From: an uncultured Lachnospiraceae bacterium
GTDB taxonomy: Bacteria > Bacillota > Clostridia > Lachnospirales > Lachnospiraceae
Direction of reading: 5' to 3'
Length of the DNA stretch: 5,907 bases
Assembly: GCA_902783935.1 (NCBI GenBank)
Contig: CACZTA010000185.1
Span: 1-5,907 of the forward strand
Every line of letters begins with the position of its first letter. The first letter of the stretch is position 1. Made by a program: the position numbers and the translations under genes. The notes beneath the pieces were generated by a model. That model made no database searches. It was not told the origin of the DNA and was given only the letters and a program-made list of their open reading frames with translations. This document shows, one piece after another, positions 1 to 5,671 of the stretch.

Positions 1-1722
1 ATCCAGTCTTCATCGGCGACGACCGTCATGGTGATCGGTTTCGTCAATTCGGGCATGATGAAGCTGCGGCAGGCGATCGGCATCATCATGGGCGCAAATA
101 TCGGCACCAGCGTGACGGGCTGGATCCTCTGCCTCTCCTATATCGAGGGGTCAAACGGGATCGCCAGGCTTCTGTCTTCCGCGACGATCAGCGCCGTCGC
201 GGCTATCGCTGGTACGCTCCTGAAGATGCTGTCGAAGAAATCTTCCCGCAAAAATCTCGGCAATATCCTGCTGGGGTTTGCGATCCTGATGGTCGGCATG
301 CAGATGATGAGCGGGGCAGTGGCGCCGCTGAAAGAGAATCCGGCGTTTACCGGCGCACTCACCATGTTTACGAACCCGGTCCTCGGCATCCTGCTCGGTA
401 TTGTCATGACGGCGATCCTGCAGAGCGCGTCCGCTTCGATCGGTATCCTTCAGGCGCTCTCCGTGACGGGAGCCCTGACATTTGCGACGGCATTTCCCGT
501 GATCCTCGGCGTGGGCGTCGGCGCGGCATGTCCGGTGCTGATTTCCTCCATCGGGGCCAATAAAAACGGCCGCAGGACGGCGCTGGTCTATCTGCTCGAT
601 GACGTGTTCGGCATGCTTATGTGGTCGATTGTTTTCTATTCCGTAAATGCAGCAGTCCACTTCCCGTTCATGAACATTACGGTCAATCCCGTCATCATCG
701 CCGCGGCCAATTCGGTCATCCGGATCGTGACGGTCTGCGTCCTGTTCCCGTTCATCAGCAGGATTGAAAAACTCGTGATGTTCCTGATTAAAGACTCGGA
801 AGAGGATCTCGAGGACAATGCGGACTTCGACCTTCTCGAGGAGCGTCTTCTGGATTACCCGGCGCTCGCCATCAGCCAGAGCCGGCGCGTGATCCTCGGC
901 ATGTCCAAAAAGGTCAGGAAAAACGTGAGCAGGTCCCTGAGCCTGATCGACAATTTTGTCCTGAAACGGTATGAAAAAGCCCAGAGCAAGGAAGACCTGA
1001 TTGACCGGTATGAGTCGAGGGTCGGCGATTACCTGATGAAGCTCACGAAGAAGCCGATGGATTCGCACCAGACGCAGGAGGTGACGATGGATCTCCGCGT
1101 CATCGGTGATCTCGAGCGGATGGGTGACTATGCGTCCGATATCGCGAGGCTGACGAGGAAGATGGACGACGAGGATGTTCATTTCTCGGAGGGCGCGATG
1201 AACGAAATGAAGATCCTGATCAAGGCAGAGAGAGACCTTCTCAATATGACGGTGCGGTCTTATCAGGAACATGACCTGGAGTCCGCGGTCAAGGTGAAGC
1301 CGTTTGCCAGGGCGATTTCCACTCTGTGCGAGACGCTGAAAAACCGCCATTTCGGGCGGCTGAGCAGAGGGGAGTGCACCCTTGAACAGGGGACGGCCTT
1401 CAACGGGCTCCTGAACAACTTTGAACGGATCGCCGCGCACTGCGTGTCTGTCTCGGGGGCTGTCAGAAGAGAGTACCAGGAGAACCCCGATTTCCATGTC
1501 CACTCCGGCGGGACGGCGGTGCTGACGGACGCGGAGTTCGCAAAGCTTTACGAGAAATATCTGGAAAAATATGATGTGACGGCGCCGCTGCCGGAGGAAC
1601 CGGCGGAACAAGGCACCGCAGCGGCAGCAGATACTGCTGCAGAAATGACAGCGGAGGTACCGGAAACAGAAACGGCGGCCGGCCTCCCGGAGGGAACTGA
1701 CGGAAGTCATGACGAGGTTTGA
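1..1722 (+). CDS. Na+/phosphate cotransporter family protein with C-terminal PhoU-like domain (5' end outside window)
   Basis: The reading frame is open from base 1, so the N-terminus is missing; 573 codons are visible. The fragment begins in the QSSSAT motif (bases 4-21) of the first Na/Pi cotransporter repeat, followed by GANIGTSVT (bases 91-117). A second repeat carries QSASAS (bases 421-438) and SIGANKNGRR. Several hydrophobic segments follow one another up to about residue 255, so this is an inner-membrane protein. From about residue 280 to 490 the chain is a helical, charged PhoU-like domain with E-R-x-x-D-x-x-x-D at residue 372 and a second, weaker ER motif at residue 475. The last 47 residues are an Ala/Glu/Thr-rich tail without Lys or Arg. 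Members of the family import phosphate with Na+; the PhoU part is thought to be regulatory. The second-repeat motif GVGVGAA departs from the usual GxNIGTT. The stop overlaps the start of mazG by 14 bases. Family assignment is firm; the substrate is inferred. Confidence 0.93.
   Translation: MQSSSATTVMVIGFVNSGMMKLRQAIGIIMGANIGTSVTGWILCLSYIEGSNGIARLLSSATISAVAAIAGTLLKMLSKKSSRKNLGNILLGFAILMVGMQMMSGAVAPLKENPAFTGALTMFTNPVLGILLGIVMTAILQSASASIGILQALSVTGALTFATAFPVILGVGVGAACPVLISSIGANKNGRRTALVYLLDDVFGMLMWSIVFYSVNAAVHFPFMNITVNPVIIAAANSVIRIVTVCVLFPFISRIEKLVMFLIKDSEEDLEDNADFDLLEERLLDYPALAISQSRRVILGMSKKVRKNVSRSLSLIDNFVLKRYEKAQSKEDLIDRYESRVGDYLMKLTKKPMDSHQTQEVTMDLRVIGDLERMGDYASDIARLTRKMDDEDVHFSEGAMNEMKILIKAERDLLNMTVRSYQEHDLESAVKVKPFARAISTLCETLKNRHFGRLSRGECTLEQGTAFNGLLNNFERIAAHCVSVSGAVRREYQENPDFHVHSGGTAVLTDAEFAKLYEKYLEKYDVTAPLPEEPAEQGTAAAADTAAEMTAEVPETETAAGLPEGTDGSHDEV
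1624..1640 (+). repeat. Small inverted repeat in the transporter's Ala-rich tail
   Basis: GCAGCAG (1624-1630) and CTGCTGC (1634-1640) pair perfectly around the three-base loop ATA. The stem lies in the low-complexity C-terminal tail about 70 bases before the mazG start. No T-run follows. Confidence 0.5.
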
Positions 1723-2191
1723 GGAATTTGAAGAAGTGCTGCGGCGCCTGCGGGCGCCGGACGGATGCCCGTGGGACCGCGAACAGACGCATCAGACGCT
1801 GAAGGCCCCGTGCATCGAGGAGGCGGCCGAGGTGATCTGCGGCATCAACATTCTCGAGGCGACGGGCAGTCCCGACAACCTGAAGGAAGAACTCGGCGAC
1901 CTTCTGATGCAGATCGTCATGAACGCCCAGATCGCGGAGGAGGAAGGCCTCTTTACGATGGATGACGTGATCCGGGGCATCACGGAGAAGATGATCCGCC
2001 GCCACCCGCATGTATTCGGAGACGCACAGGCGGAGGATGCCGGGCAGGTCCTTAAGCAGTGGGAAGAGATCAAAAAAACGGAAAAAGCAGGAAAAGAGTG
2101 GGCGGAAGCGTATCTGCCGGCTGCGCTGGATGAGGCCGCGGAGCTGATCAGTGTCGCGAAGCGGCGGAAAGGGTTTCTCACGGATGAATAA
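1709..2191 (+). CDS. mazG: MazG-family nucleoside triphosphate pyrophosphohydrolase, short single-domain form
   Basis: The 160-residue product is a cytoplasmic enzyme expected to hydrolyse NTPs or dNTPs to the monophosphate and pyrophosphate, a nucleotide-pool cleaning role. It starts with the family signature LRAPDGCPWDREQTH (residues 14-28). The Mg2+-binding motif is present as E37-E38-x-x-E41 together with E61-x-x-D64 (ELGDLL), followed by AQIAEEEGLF and the hallmark RRHPHVFGD (residues 97-105). E. coli MazG is about 260 residues with two MazG domains. Here the chain ends shortly after the linker (WEEIKKTEK), and only a remnant resembling the start of domain two (LPAALDEAAEL to KRRKGF) remains. 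The ATG at 1709 lies inside the transporter gene; GGAGGG at 1689-1694 is rather far upstream (14 bases), so translational coupling is likely. The 3' end overlaps the kinase gene by 8 bases. The domain identity is clear; the physiological substrate is unknown. Confidence 0.93.
   Translation: MTRFEEFEEVLRRLRAPDGCPWDREQTHQTLKAPCIEEAAEVICGINILEATGSPDNLKEELGDLLMQIVMNAQIAEEEGLFTMDDVIRGITEKMIRRHPHVFGDAQAEDAGQVLKQWEEIKKTEKAGKEWAEAYLPAALDEAAELISVAKRRKGFLTDE
1742..1759 (+). repeat. GC-only hairpin in the early mazG coding region
   Basis: CGGCGCC (1742-1748) and GGCGCCG (1753-1759) are perfect reverse complements around the four-base loop TGCG. The stem is 7 GC pairs and starts 33 bases after the mazG start codon. 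There is no T-run after it, so it is not an intrinsic terminator. It covers the codons of the conserved LRAPDG segment and may be only a result of that coding. Confidence 0.6.
2168..2173 (+). promoter_or_regulatory. Ribosome binding site for the PfkB kinase
   Basis: AAAGGG lies 10 bases before the ATG at 2184, inside the end of mazG. It supports that start, from which the protein begins MNKKIISAGH, the usual first beta strand of the PfkB fold. An in-frame GTG at 2151 also has a GGAG at 2140-2143, but it would add 11 residues unlike the family. Confidence 0.55.
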
Positions 2192-3305
2192 GAAAATAAT
2201 TTCTGCGGGACATATCTGTCTCGACATCACGCCGGTATTCTCTGAGGCGAGAGGCGGGTCGATCGGTGAGATCCTGATCCCCGGCAGCACGCTCCAGTGC
2301 GGGCAGGCCGACATCCACACCGGCGGCAGCGTGGCCAATACGGGACTCGCGCTCCGCTTTTTCGGGGCGGACGTGCAGCTCATGGGCAAAATCGGAAATG
2401 ATGAATTCGGCGGCATGATCCGGGCGATTCTTGAAGGTCACGGCGCGGACACGTCCCATATGCTGACAGGGGAGGGCGCCACGGCCTACACGGTCATCCT
2501 GGCATTTCCGGGGATCGACCGGGTATTTATGCATCATTCCGGCCCGAATGACACGTTCTGCAATGCGGATGTGCCGGATGAAAGCCTCGAGGGGGCAGCG
2601 CTTTTCCATTTCGGATATCCGCCCCATATGGCAAGAATGTACGAGGACGGAGGCCGCGAACTGACGGCTCTCATGAAGCGGGTGCATGAAAAGGGCGTCG
2701 CCGTCTCAATGGATATGGCGGGCGTCGACGAGCACACGGAATCAGGCAGGGCGGACTGGGACGGCATCCTTGCGAGGACGCTGCCTTATGTCGATTTCTT
2801 TGTCCCGAGTGCGGAAGAAGTCTGCTATATGCTGGACCGGGAGCGTTTCCGGGACTGGCGGAAGCGGGCTGCCGGCGGGGCCGTCACGGACATTCTGGAA
2901 CCGGAGCGGGATGTCAGGCCGCTTGCGGACAAGTGCGTGGCTTACGGCGCGCGTGTCGTCCTCATCAAATGCGGGAAGAAGGGCATGTATTACAAAACCG
3001 CTTCACGGGAAGCGGTCACTCCGCTCGCGGAGCGCCTCGGCCTCAGTGCGGACAGCTGGGCGGACGCGGAGGGATTCCAGAAAAGCTTTAAGCCGGACAG
3101 GGTGCGTTCCGAGACAGGTGCAGGGGATGTCAGCATCGCCGCATTCCTCGTGTCTGCCCTTGAAGGCGGGACTCCCGGTGAGTCGGCTGCGCTTGCAGCA
3201 GGTGCCGGGGCATCATGCGTCGAGGGTTATGATGCGCTCAGCACGCTCCGGCCGCTGGATGAATTAAGAGAAAAAATCAATTCAGGATGGACAGAACAGG
3301 ACTAA
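2184..3305 (+). CDS. PfkB-family carbohydrate (or nucleoside) kinase, substrate unknown
   Basis: The 373-residue product is a ribokinase-like cytoplasmic kinase that transfers the gamma-phosphate of ATP to a hydroxymethyl group of a sugar or nucleoside. The N-terminal strand ISAGHICLD contains the substrate-side aspartate (D14). The first PfkB signature spans residues 47-76 (GGSVANTGLALRFFG, then GKIGNDEFG). The second is S-E-T-G-A-G-D (residues 309-315), with the anion hole GAGD and catalytic base D315. VPSAEEV (207-213) and VVLIKCGKKG (258-267) are the usual core strands before the ATP site. At 373 residues it is longer than ribokinase (about 310). The extra length lies mainly around residues 217-245 and 275-303, near the lid and ATP side. 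It overlaps mazG by 8 bases and precedes the hydrogenase by 10 bases. No neighbouring sugar enzyme betrays the substrate, so ribose, fructose, inositol-type and nucleoside substrates all remain possible. Confidence 0.9.
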   Translation: MNKKIISAGHICLDITPVFSEARGGSIGEILIPGSTLQCGQADIHTGGSVANTGLALRFFGADVQLMGKIGNDEFGGMIRAILEGHGADTSHMLTGEGATAYTVILAFPGIDRVFMHHSGPNDTFCNADVPDESLEGAALFHFGYPPHMARMYEDGGRELTALMKRVHEKGVAVSMDMAGVDEHTESGRADWDGILARTLPYVDFFVPSAEEVCYMLDRERFRDWRKRAAGGAVTDILEPERDVRPLADKCVAYGARVVLIKCGKKGMYYKTASREAVTPLAERLGLSADSWADAEGFQKSFKPDRVRSETGAGDVSIAAFLVSALEGGTPGESAALAAGAGASCVEGYDALSTLRPLDELREKINSGWTEQD

Positions 3306-3309
3306 GGAG
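3304..3309 (+). promoter_or_regulatory. Strong ribosome binding site for the hydrogenase, overlapping the kinase stop
   Basis: AAGGAG begins inside the TAA stop codon of the kinase (3303-3305) and stands 6 bases before the ATG at 3316. It is one of the best matches to the Shine-Dalgarno consensus in the window and implies that ribosomes ending the kinase can start the hydrogenase. Confidence 0.75.
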
Positions 3310-3315
3310 AACAGG

Positions 3316-4800
3316 ATGATCACTAATGACAAGAGCATCGTTGACCTGAAGCATCATATCATCAGAGAAATCTGCCGTCTGGCGTGGGACGACGCCATTA
3401 CTCACGAGAACCGGGAGAAAATTGTCTATTCTGTCAGCCCGGGGCCGAAACCCCAGTACCGGTGCTGCATCTATAAGGAGAGAGAAATCGTCCGCGGCAG
3501 GATCCGTCTCGCGATGGGACAGAGCCCGGACATAAACAAACCGACGAAAAATGTGGTGGCGGTCATTCCGGCTGCCTGTGATGACTGTCCCATCAGGGAG
3601 TATATCGTGACGGACATCTGCCGGTTCTGCCTGGGCAAGGCGTGCCTGAACGCATGCAAATTCGGCGCGATCATGCCGGGCGAAAACAAAATGCGGATCG
3701 ACCAGGACAAATGCAAAGCCTGCGGCATGTGCGCGAAGGCGTGTCCCTTCGAGGCAATCGTCCATTCGGAACGCCCGTGCAGGAGAGCCTGTCCGGTTGA
3801 CGCCATCAGCTATGACGAGAACGGCCTGTGCGTCATTGACGATGAAAAATGCGTGCACTGCGGCCACTGCATCCACAATTGTCCGTTCGGGGCAATCGGA
3901 TCGAGGATCTTCGTCGTGGATGTAATCCGGGCGATAAAGAGCGGGAAGCGCGTCGTCGCGATGTGCGCGCCCGCGACGGAGGGCCAGTTCGGGAAGGATA
4001 TCGGCATGGGCGCCATCCGCGCCGCGCTGAAGAAAGCCGGGTTCGACGACATGGTGGAGGTCGGCCTCGGCGGCGATATGACCGCGGCGTATGAGGCGAA
4101 GGAGTGGCTTGCAGCTAAAGCGGAGGGCCGCAAGATGACCACTTCCTGCTGTCCGGCATTTATCTCGCTGCTCCGCCATCATTTCCCGGAGCAGTATGAA
4201 GCAAATAAATCGTCGACCGTCTCCCCGATGGTGGCCGTCTCCCGCTATCTGAAGTCGCAGGATCCCGACTGCGTGACGGTCTTCATCGGACCCTGCATCG
4301 CCAAGAAGGGAGAGACCCTCAACGAATTTATCGCGGATAATGCCGACTATGCCATGACGTTCGGCGAGATGGTGGCGCTCCTTGATTCGAGGGATGTGGA
4401 GATCGTTCCCGTGGAAGAGGATTATCAGGAGGCATCCCTCTTCGGCAAGCGGTTTGCCGGCAGCGGCGGCGTCGCGGCGGCGGTCATCGAAGCCATGCAG
4501 GAAATGGGAGAGGATACATCCTCGATCAGCCTTCTCACATGTGCGGGCGGCGAAGAATGCAAAAAGGCGCTGATGCTGCTGAAAGCGGGCAGGCTGAAGG
4601 AGGACTTCATCGAGGGCATGATGTGCCCGGGCGGGTGCGTAGGCGGTCCGTCGAAGCACCAGGTGGAGAATATCGTCACCAAATCCCGCGCGCAGCTGCT
4701 GTCGCATGCGGACGGGCGGCGGATCCTGGAAAACCTGAAGAAGTATCCGATGGATCAGTTCTCCATGTTCAGGGACGGCCATATGGAGGAAAAAGAGTGA
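3316..4800 (+). CDS. Monomeric [FeFe] hydrogenase, group B type (ferredoxin-like N-terminus plus H-cluster domain)
   Basis: The 494-residue, soluble, cytoplasmic product should interconvert protons plus electrons and H2, probably with ferredoxin. The N-terminal segment GPKPQYRCCIYKERE (residues 43-57) and the CDDCP motif (88-92) are typical of the clostridial group B family. Fe-S motifs follow: C102-x2-C105-x4-C110-x3-C114, C133-x2-C136-x2-C139-x3-C143, C155-x3-C159, and C179-x2-C182-x2-C185-x3-C189. The H-cluster domain starts with CAPA (217-220). L1 is TSCCP (276-280; C278 is the likely proton relay, C279 a ligand). L2 is GPCIAKKGE (325-333; C327 ligand, K330 near the diiron site). L3 is MMCPGGCVGG (435-444; C437 and C441 ligands). 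Thus all known ligands are intact, but Gly325 stands where group A enzymes have Met. There are no HydE, HydF or HydG maturases in the window; activity would need them elsewhere. The kinase lies 10 bases upstream, and the stop overlaps the next gene's start. Class is confident; direction of catalysis, or a sensory role, is open. Confidence 0.93.
   Translation: MITNDKSIVDLKHHIIREICRLAWDDAITHENREKIVYSVSPGPKPQYRCCIYKEREIVRGRIRLAMGQSPDINKPTKNVVAVIPAACDDCPIREYIVTDICRFCLGKACLNACKFGAIMPGENKMRIDQDKCKACGMCAKACPFEAIVHSERPCRRACPVDAISYDENGLCVIDDEKCVHCGHCIHNCPFGAIGSRIFVVDVIRAIKSGKRVVAMCAPATEGQFGKDIGMGAIRAALKKAGFDDMVEVGLGGDMTAAYEAKEWLAAKAEGRKMTTSCCPAFISLLRHHFPEQYEANKSSTVSPMVAVSRYLKSQDPDCVTVFIGPCIAKKGETLNEFIADNADYAMTFGEMVALLDSRDVEIVPVEEDYQEASLFGKRFAGSGGVAAAVIEAMQEMGEDTSSISLLTCAGGEECKKALMLLKAGRLKEDFIEGMMCPGGCVGGPSKHQVENIVTKSRAQLLSHADGRRILENLKKYPMDQFSMFRDGHMEEKE
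4785..4790 (+). promoter_or_regulatory. Ribosome binding site that fixes the GTG start of the TtcA-like gene
   Basis: GGAGGA lies 6 bases before GTG at 4797, within the last codons of the hydrogenase. The GTG and the hydrogenase stop share GTGA (4797-4800). The spacing and the match make this the start, although the frame stays open upstream to 4539. Confidence 0.8.
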
Positions 4801-5642
4801 GAAAACTGGATCGCTGCCGCGAAATAGAGCGCAGTCTGATCACAAAGTACCGGGAAACGATCTGGCATCCGTTCATCGACGCGGTCAGCCGGTACAAACT
4901 GATTTCGGAAGGCGACCGGATCGCGGTGTGCATTTCCGGAGGAAAGGACTCCATGCTCCTCGCGAAGCTCATGCAGGAGCTCGAGCGGCACGGGAACGTT
5001 CCCTTTACAAACCGGTTCCTCGTCATGGATCCGGGCTATAAAGAGGAAAACCGGGCGCTGATTGAAAAAAATGCGGCGCTGCTGGAAATCCCCGTGGAGA
5101 TATACGATTCGGATATTTTCCGGATCGCCTACGGGCAGGAGCACGGCGCCTGCTACCTCTGCGCGAAGATGAGGCGGGGGTGGCTTTATCACAAGGCGCA
5201 GGAGCTCGGCTGCAATAAAATCGCGCTCGGCCACCATTTTGACGACGTGATCGAGACGACCGTGATGAGCATGTTCTACAGCTCGCAGATCCGCGCGATG
5301 CTGCCGAAGCTTCACAGCGACAATTTCGAAGGCATGGAGCTGATCCGCCCTCTCTATGAGGTGCACGAGAAAAGCGTGCTCGCCTGGAAACGCTATAATC
5401 ACCTGGAATTCCTGCAGTGCGCCTGCCGGTTTACCGATCATTCGGAGATGCACGACGGAGGGACAAAAAGACAGGAGATCAAGGAGCTCATCCGGACGAT
5501 GAAGGAGAAAACGCCGGATCTTGACCAGAGTATTTTCAACAGTATTCATTCTGTCTGCCTGGACACGATGCCGGGCTGGCAGCACAGAGGTGTGAAGCAC
5601 AGCTTCCTGGAGGACTATGACCGGGCGGACGGGGACGGCTGA
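4797..5642 (+). CDS. TtcA-like PP-loop ATPase, probable tRNA 2-thiolation enzyme
   Basis: The 281-residue product belongs to the N-type ATP pyrophosphatase (PP-loop) group that activates a tRNA base by adenylation before sulfur insertion. The PP-loop SGGKDS is at residues 47-52, after the strand RIAVCI. The cysteine pair C119-Y-L-C122 and the later C208-A-C210 correspond to the three cysteines that hold a [4Fe-4S] cluster in TtcA. GHHFDDVIETT (145-155), followed by MFY and a PLYEVHEK segment, is the typical TtcA-family core. E. coli TtcA makes 2-thiocytidine at position 32 of tRNA; whether this clostridial-type member modifies C32 or another base is not shown by sequence. The GTG start overlaps the hydrogenase stop by 4 bases, a classic sign of translational coupling. 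The related lysidine synthetase TilS is less likely, because it lacks these cysteines. Family is clear; exact tRNA target is inferred. Confidence 0.88.
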   Translation: MRKLDRCREIERSLITKYRETIWHPFIDAVSRYKLISEGDRIAVCISGGKDSMLLAKLMQELERHGNVPFTNRFLVMDPGYKEENRALIEKNAALLEIPVEIYDSDIFRIAYGQEHGACYLCAKMRRGWLYHKAQELGCNKIALGHHFDDVIETTVMSMFYSSQIRAMLPKLHSDNFEGMELIRPLYEVHEKSVLAWKRYNHLEFLQCACRFTDHSEMHDGGTKRQEIKELIRTMKEKTPDLDQSIFNSIHSVCLDTMPGWQHRGVKHSFLEDYDRADGDG

Positions 5643-5671
5643 GGTCCCGGATCCGCAGGCAGGAAAATCAC
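5643..5671 (+). other. Short intergenic gap between the TtcA-like gene and the membrane-anchored protein
   Basis: This is the longest non-coding stretch in the window, 29 bases. It holds the ribosome binding site AGGA (5661-5664) and an 8-base palindrome CGGATCCG (5648-5655). There is no T-run and no longer stem, so I see neither a terminator nor a -35/-10 pair here. Confidence 0.6.

Larger units (their letters stand above)
1..5642 (+). other. Probable five-gene transcription unit
   Basis: Transporter, mazG, PfkB kinase, hydrogenase and TtcA-like genes are all on the + strand. Their junctions are: 14-base overlap, 8-base overlap, 10-base gap, 4-base overlap. No junction has space for a promoter or a hairpin terminator. 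The promoter must lie upstream of the window or inside a gene. The sixth gene follows after 29 bases and may also be included. Confidence 0.75.

Noticed and set aside
151..1710. A 519-residue open frame on the minus strand opposite the transporter gene
   Set aside because: It is rich in His, Arg and Asp with no recognisable domain, typical of the antisense of a GC-rich gene. The + strand frame has clear family motifs throughout.
2151..2183. Earlier GTG start for the PfkB kinase
   Set aside because: A GGAG precedes it, but the 11 extra residues do not belong to the PfkB fold, which begins with the IISAGHICLD strand right after ATG 2184.
3277..4782. A 501-residue open frame on the minus strand opposite the hydrogenase
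   Set aside because: Its composition is that of a GC-rich shadow (many His, Arg and Asp), with no motif, while the + strand holds all hydrogenase motifs.
4539..4796. Upstream extension of the TtcA-like frame
   Set aside because: It would overlap 258 bases of the hydrogenase and add low-complexity Arg/Gly-rich residues. GGAGGA and GTG at 4797 give the proper start.
4755..5600. A 281-residue minus-strand frame opposite the TtcA-like gene, and a 317-residue one at 1463-2416
   Set aside because: Both are antisense shadows with no domain and no good ribosome binding site; the second would also span two real genes and their junctions.
5648..5655. CGGATCCG palindrome as a terminator between the last two genes
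   Set aside because: The stem would be at most 4 pairs without a loop, and no T-run follows.
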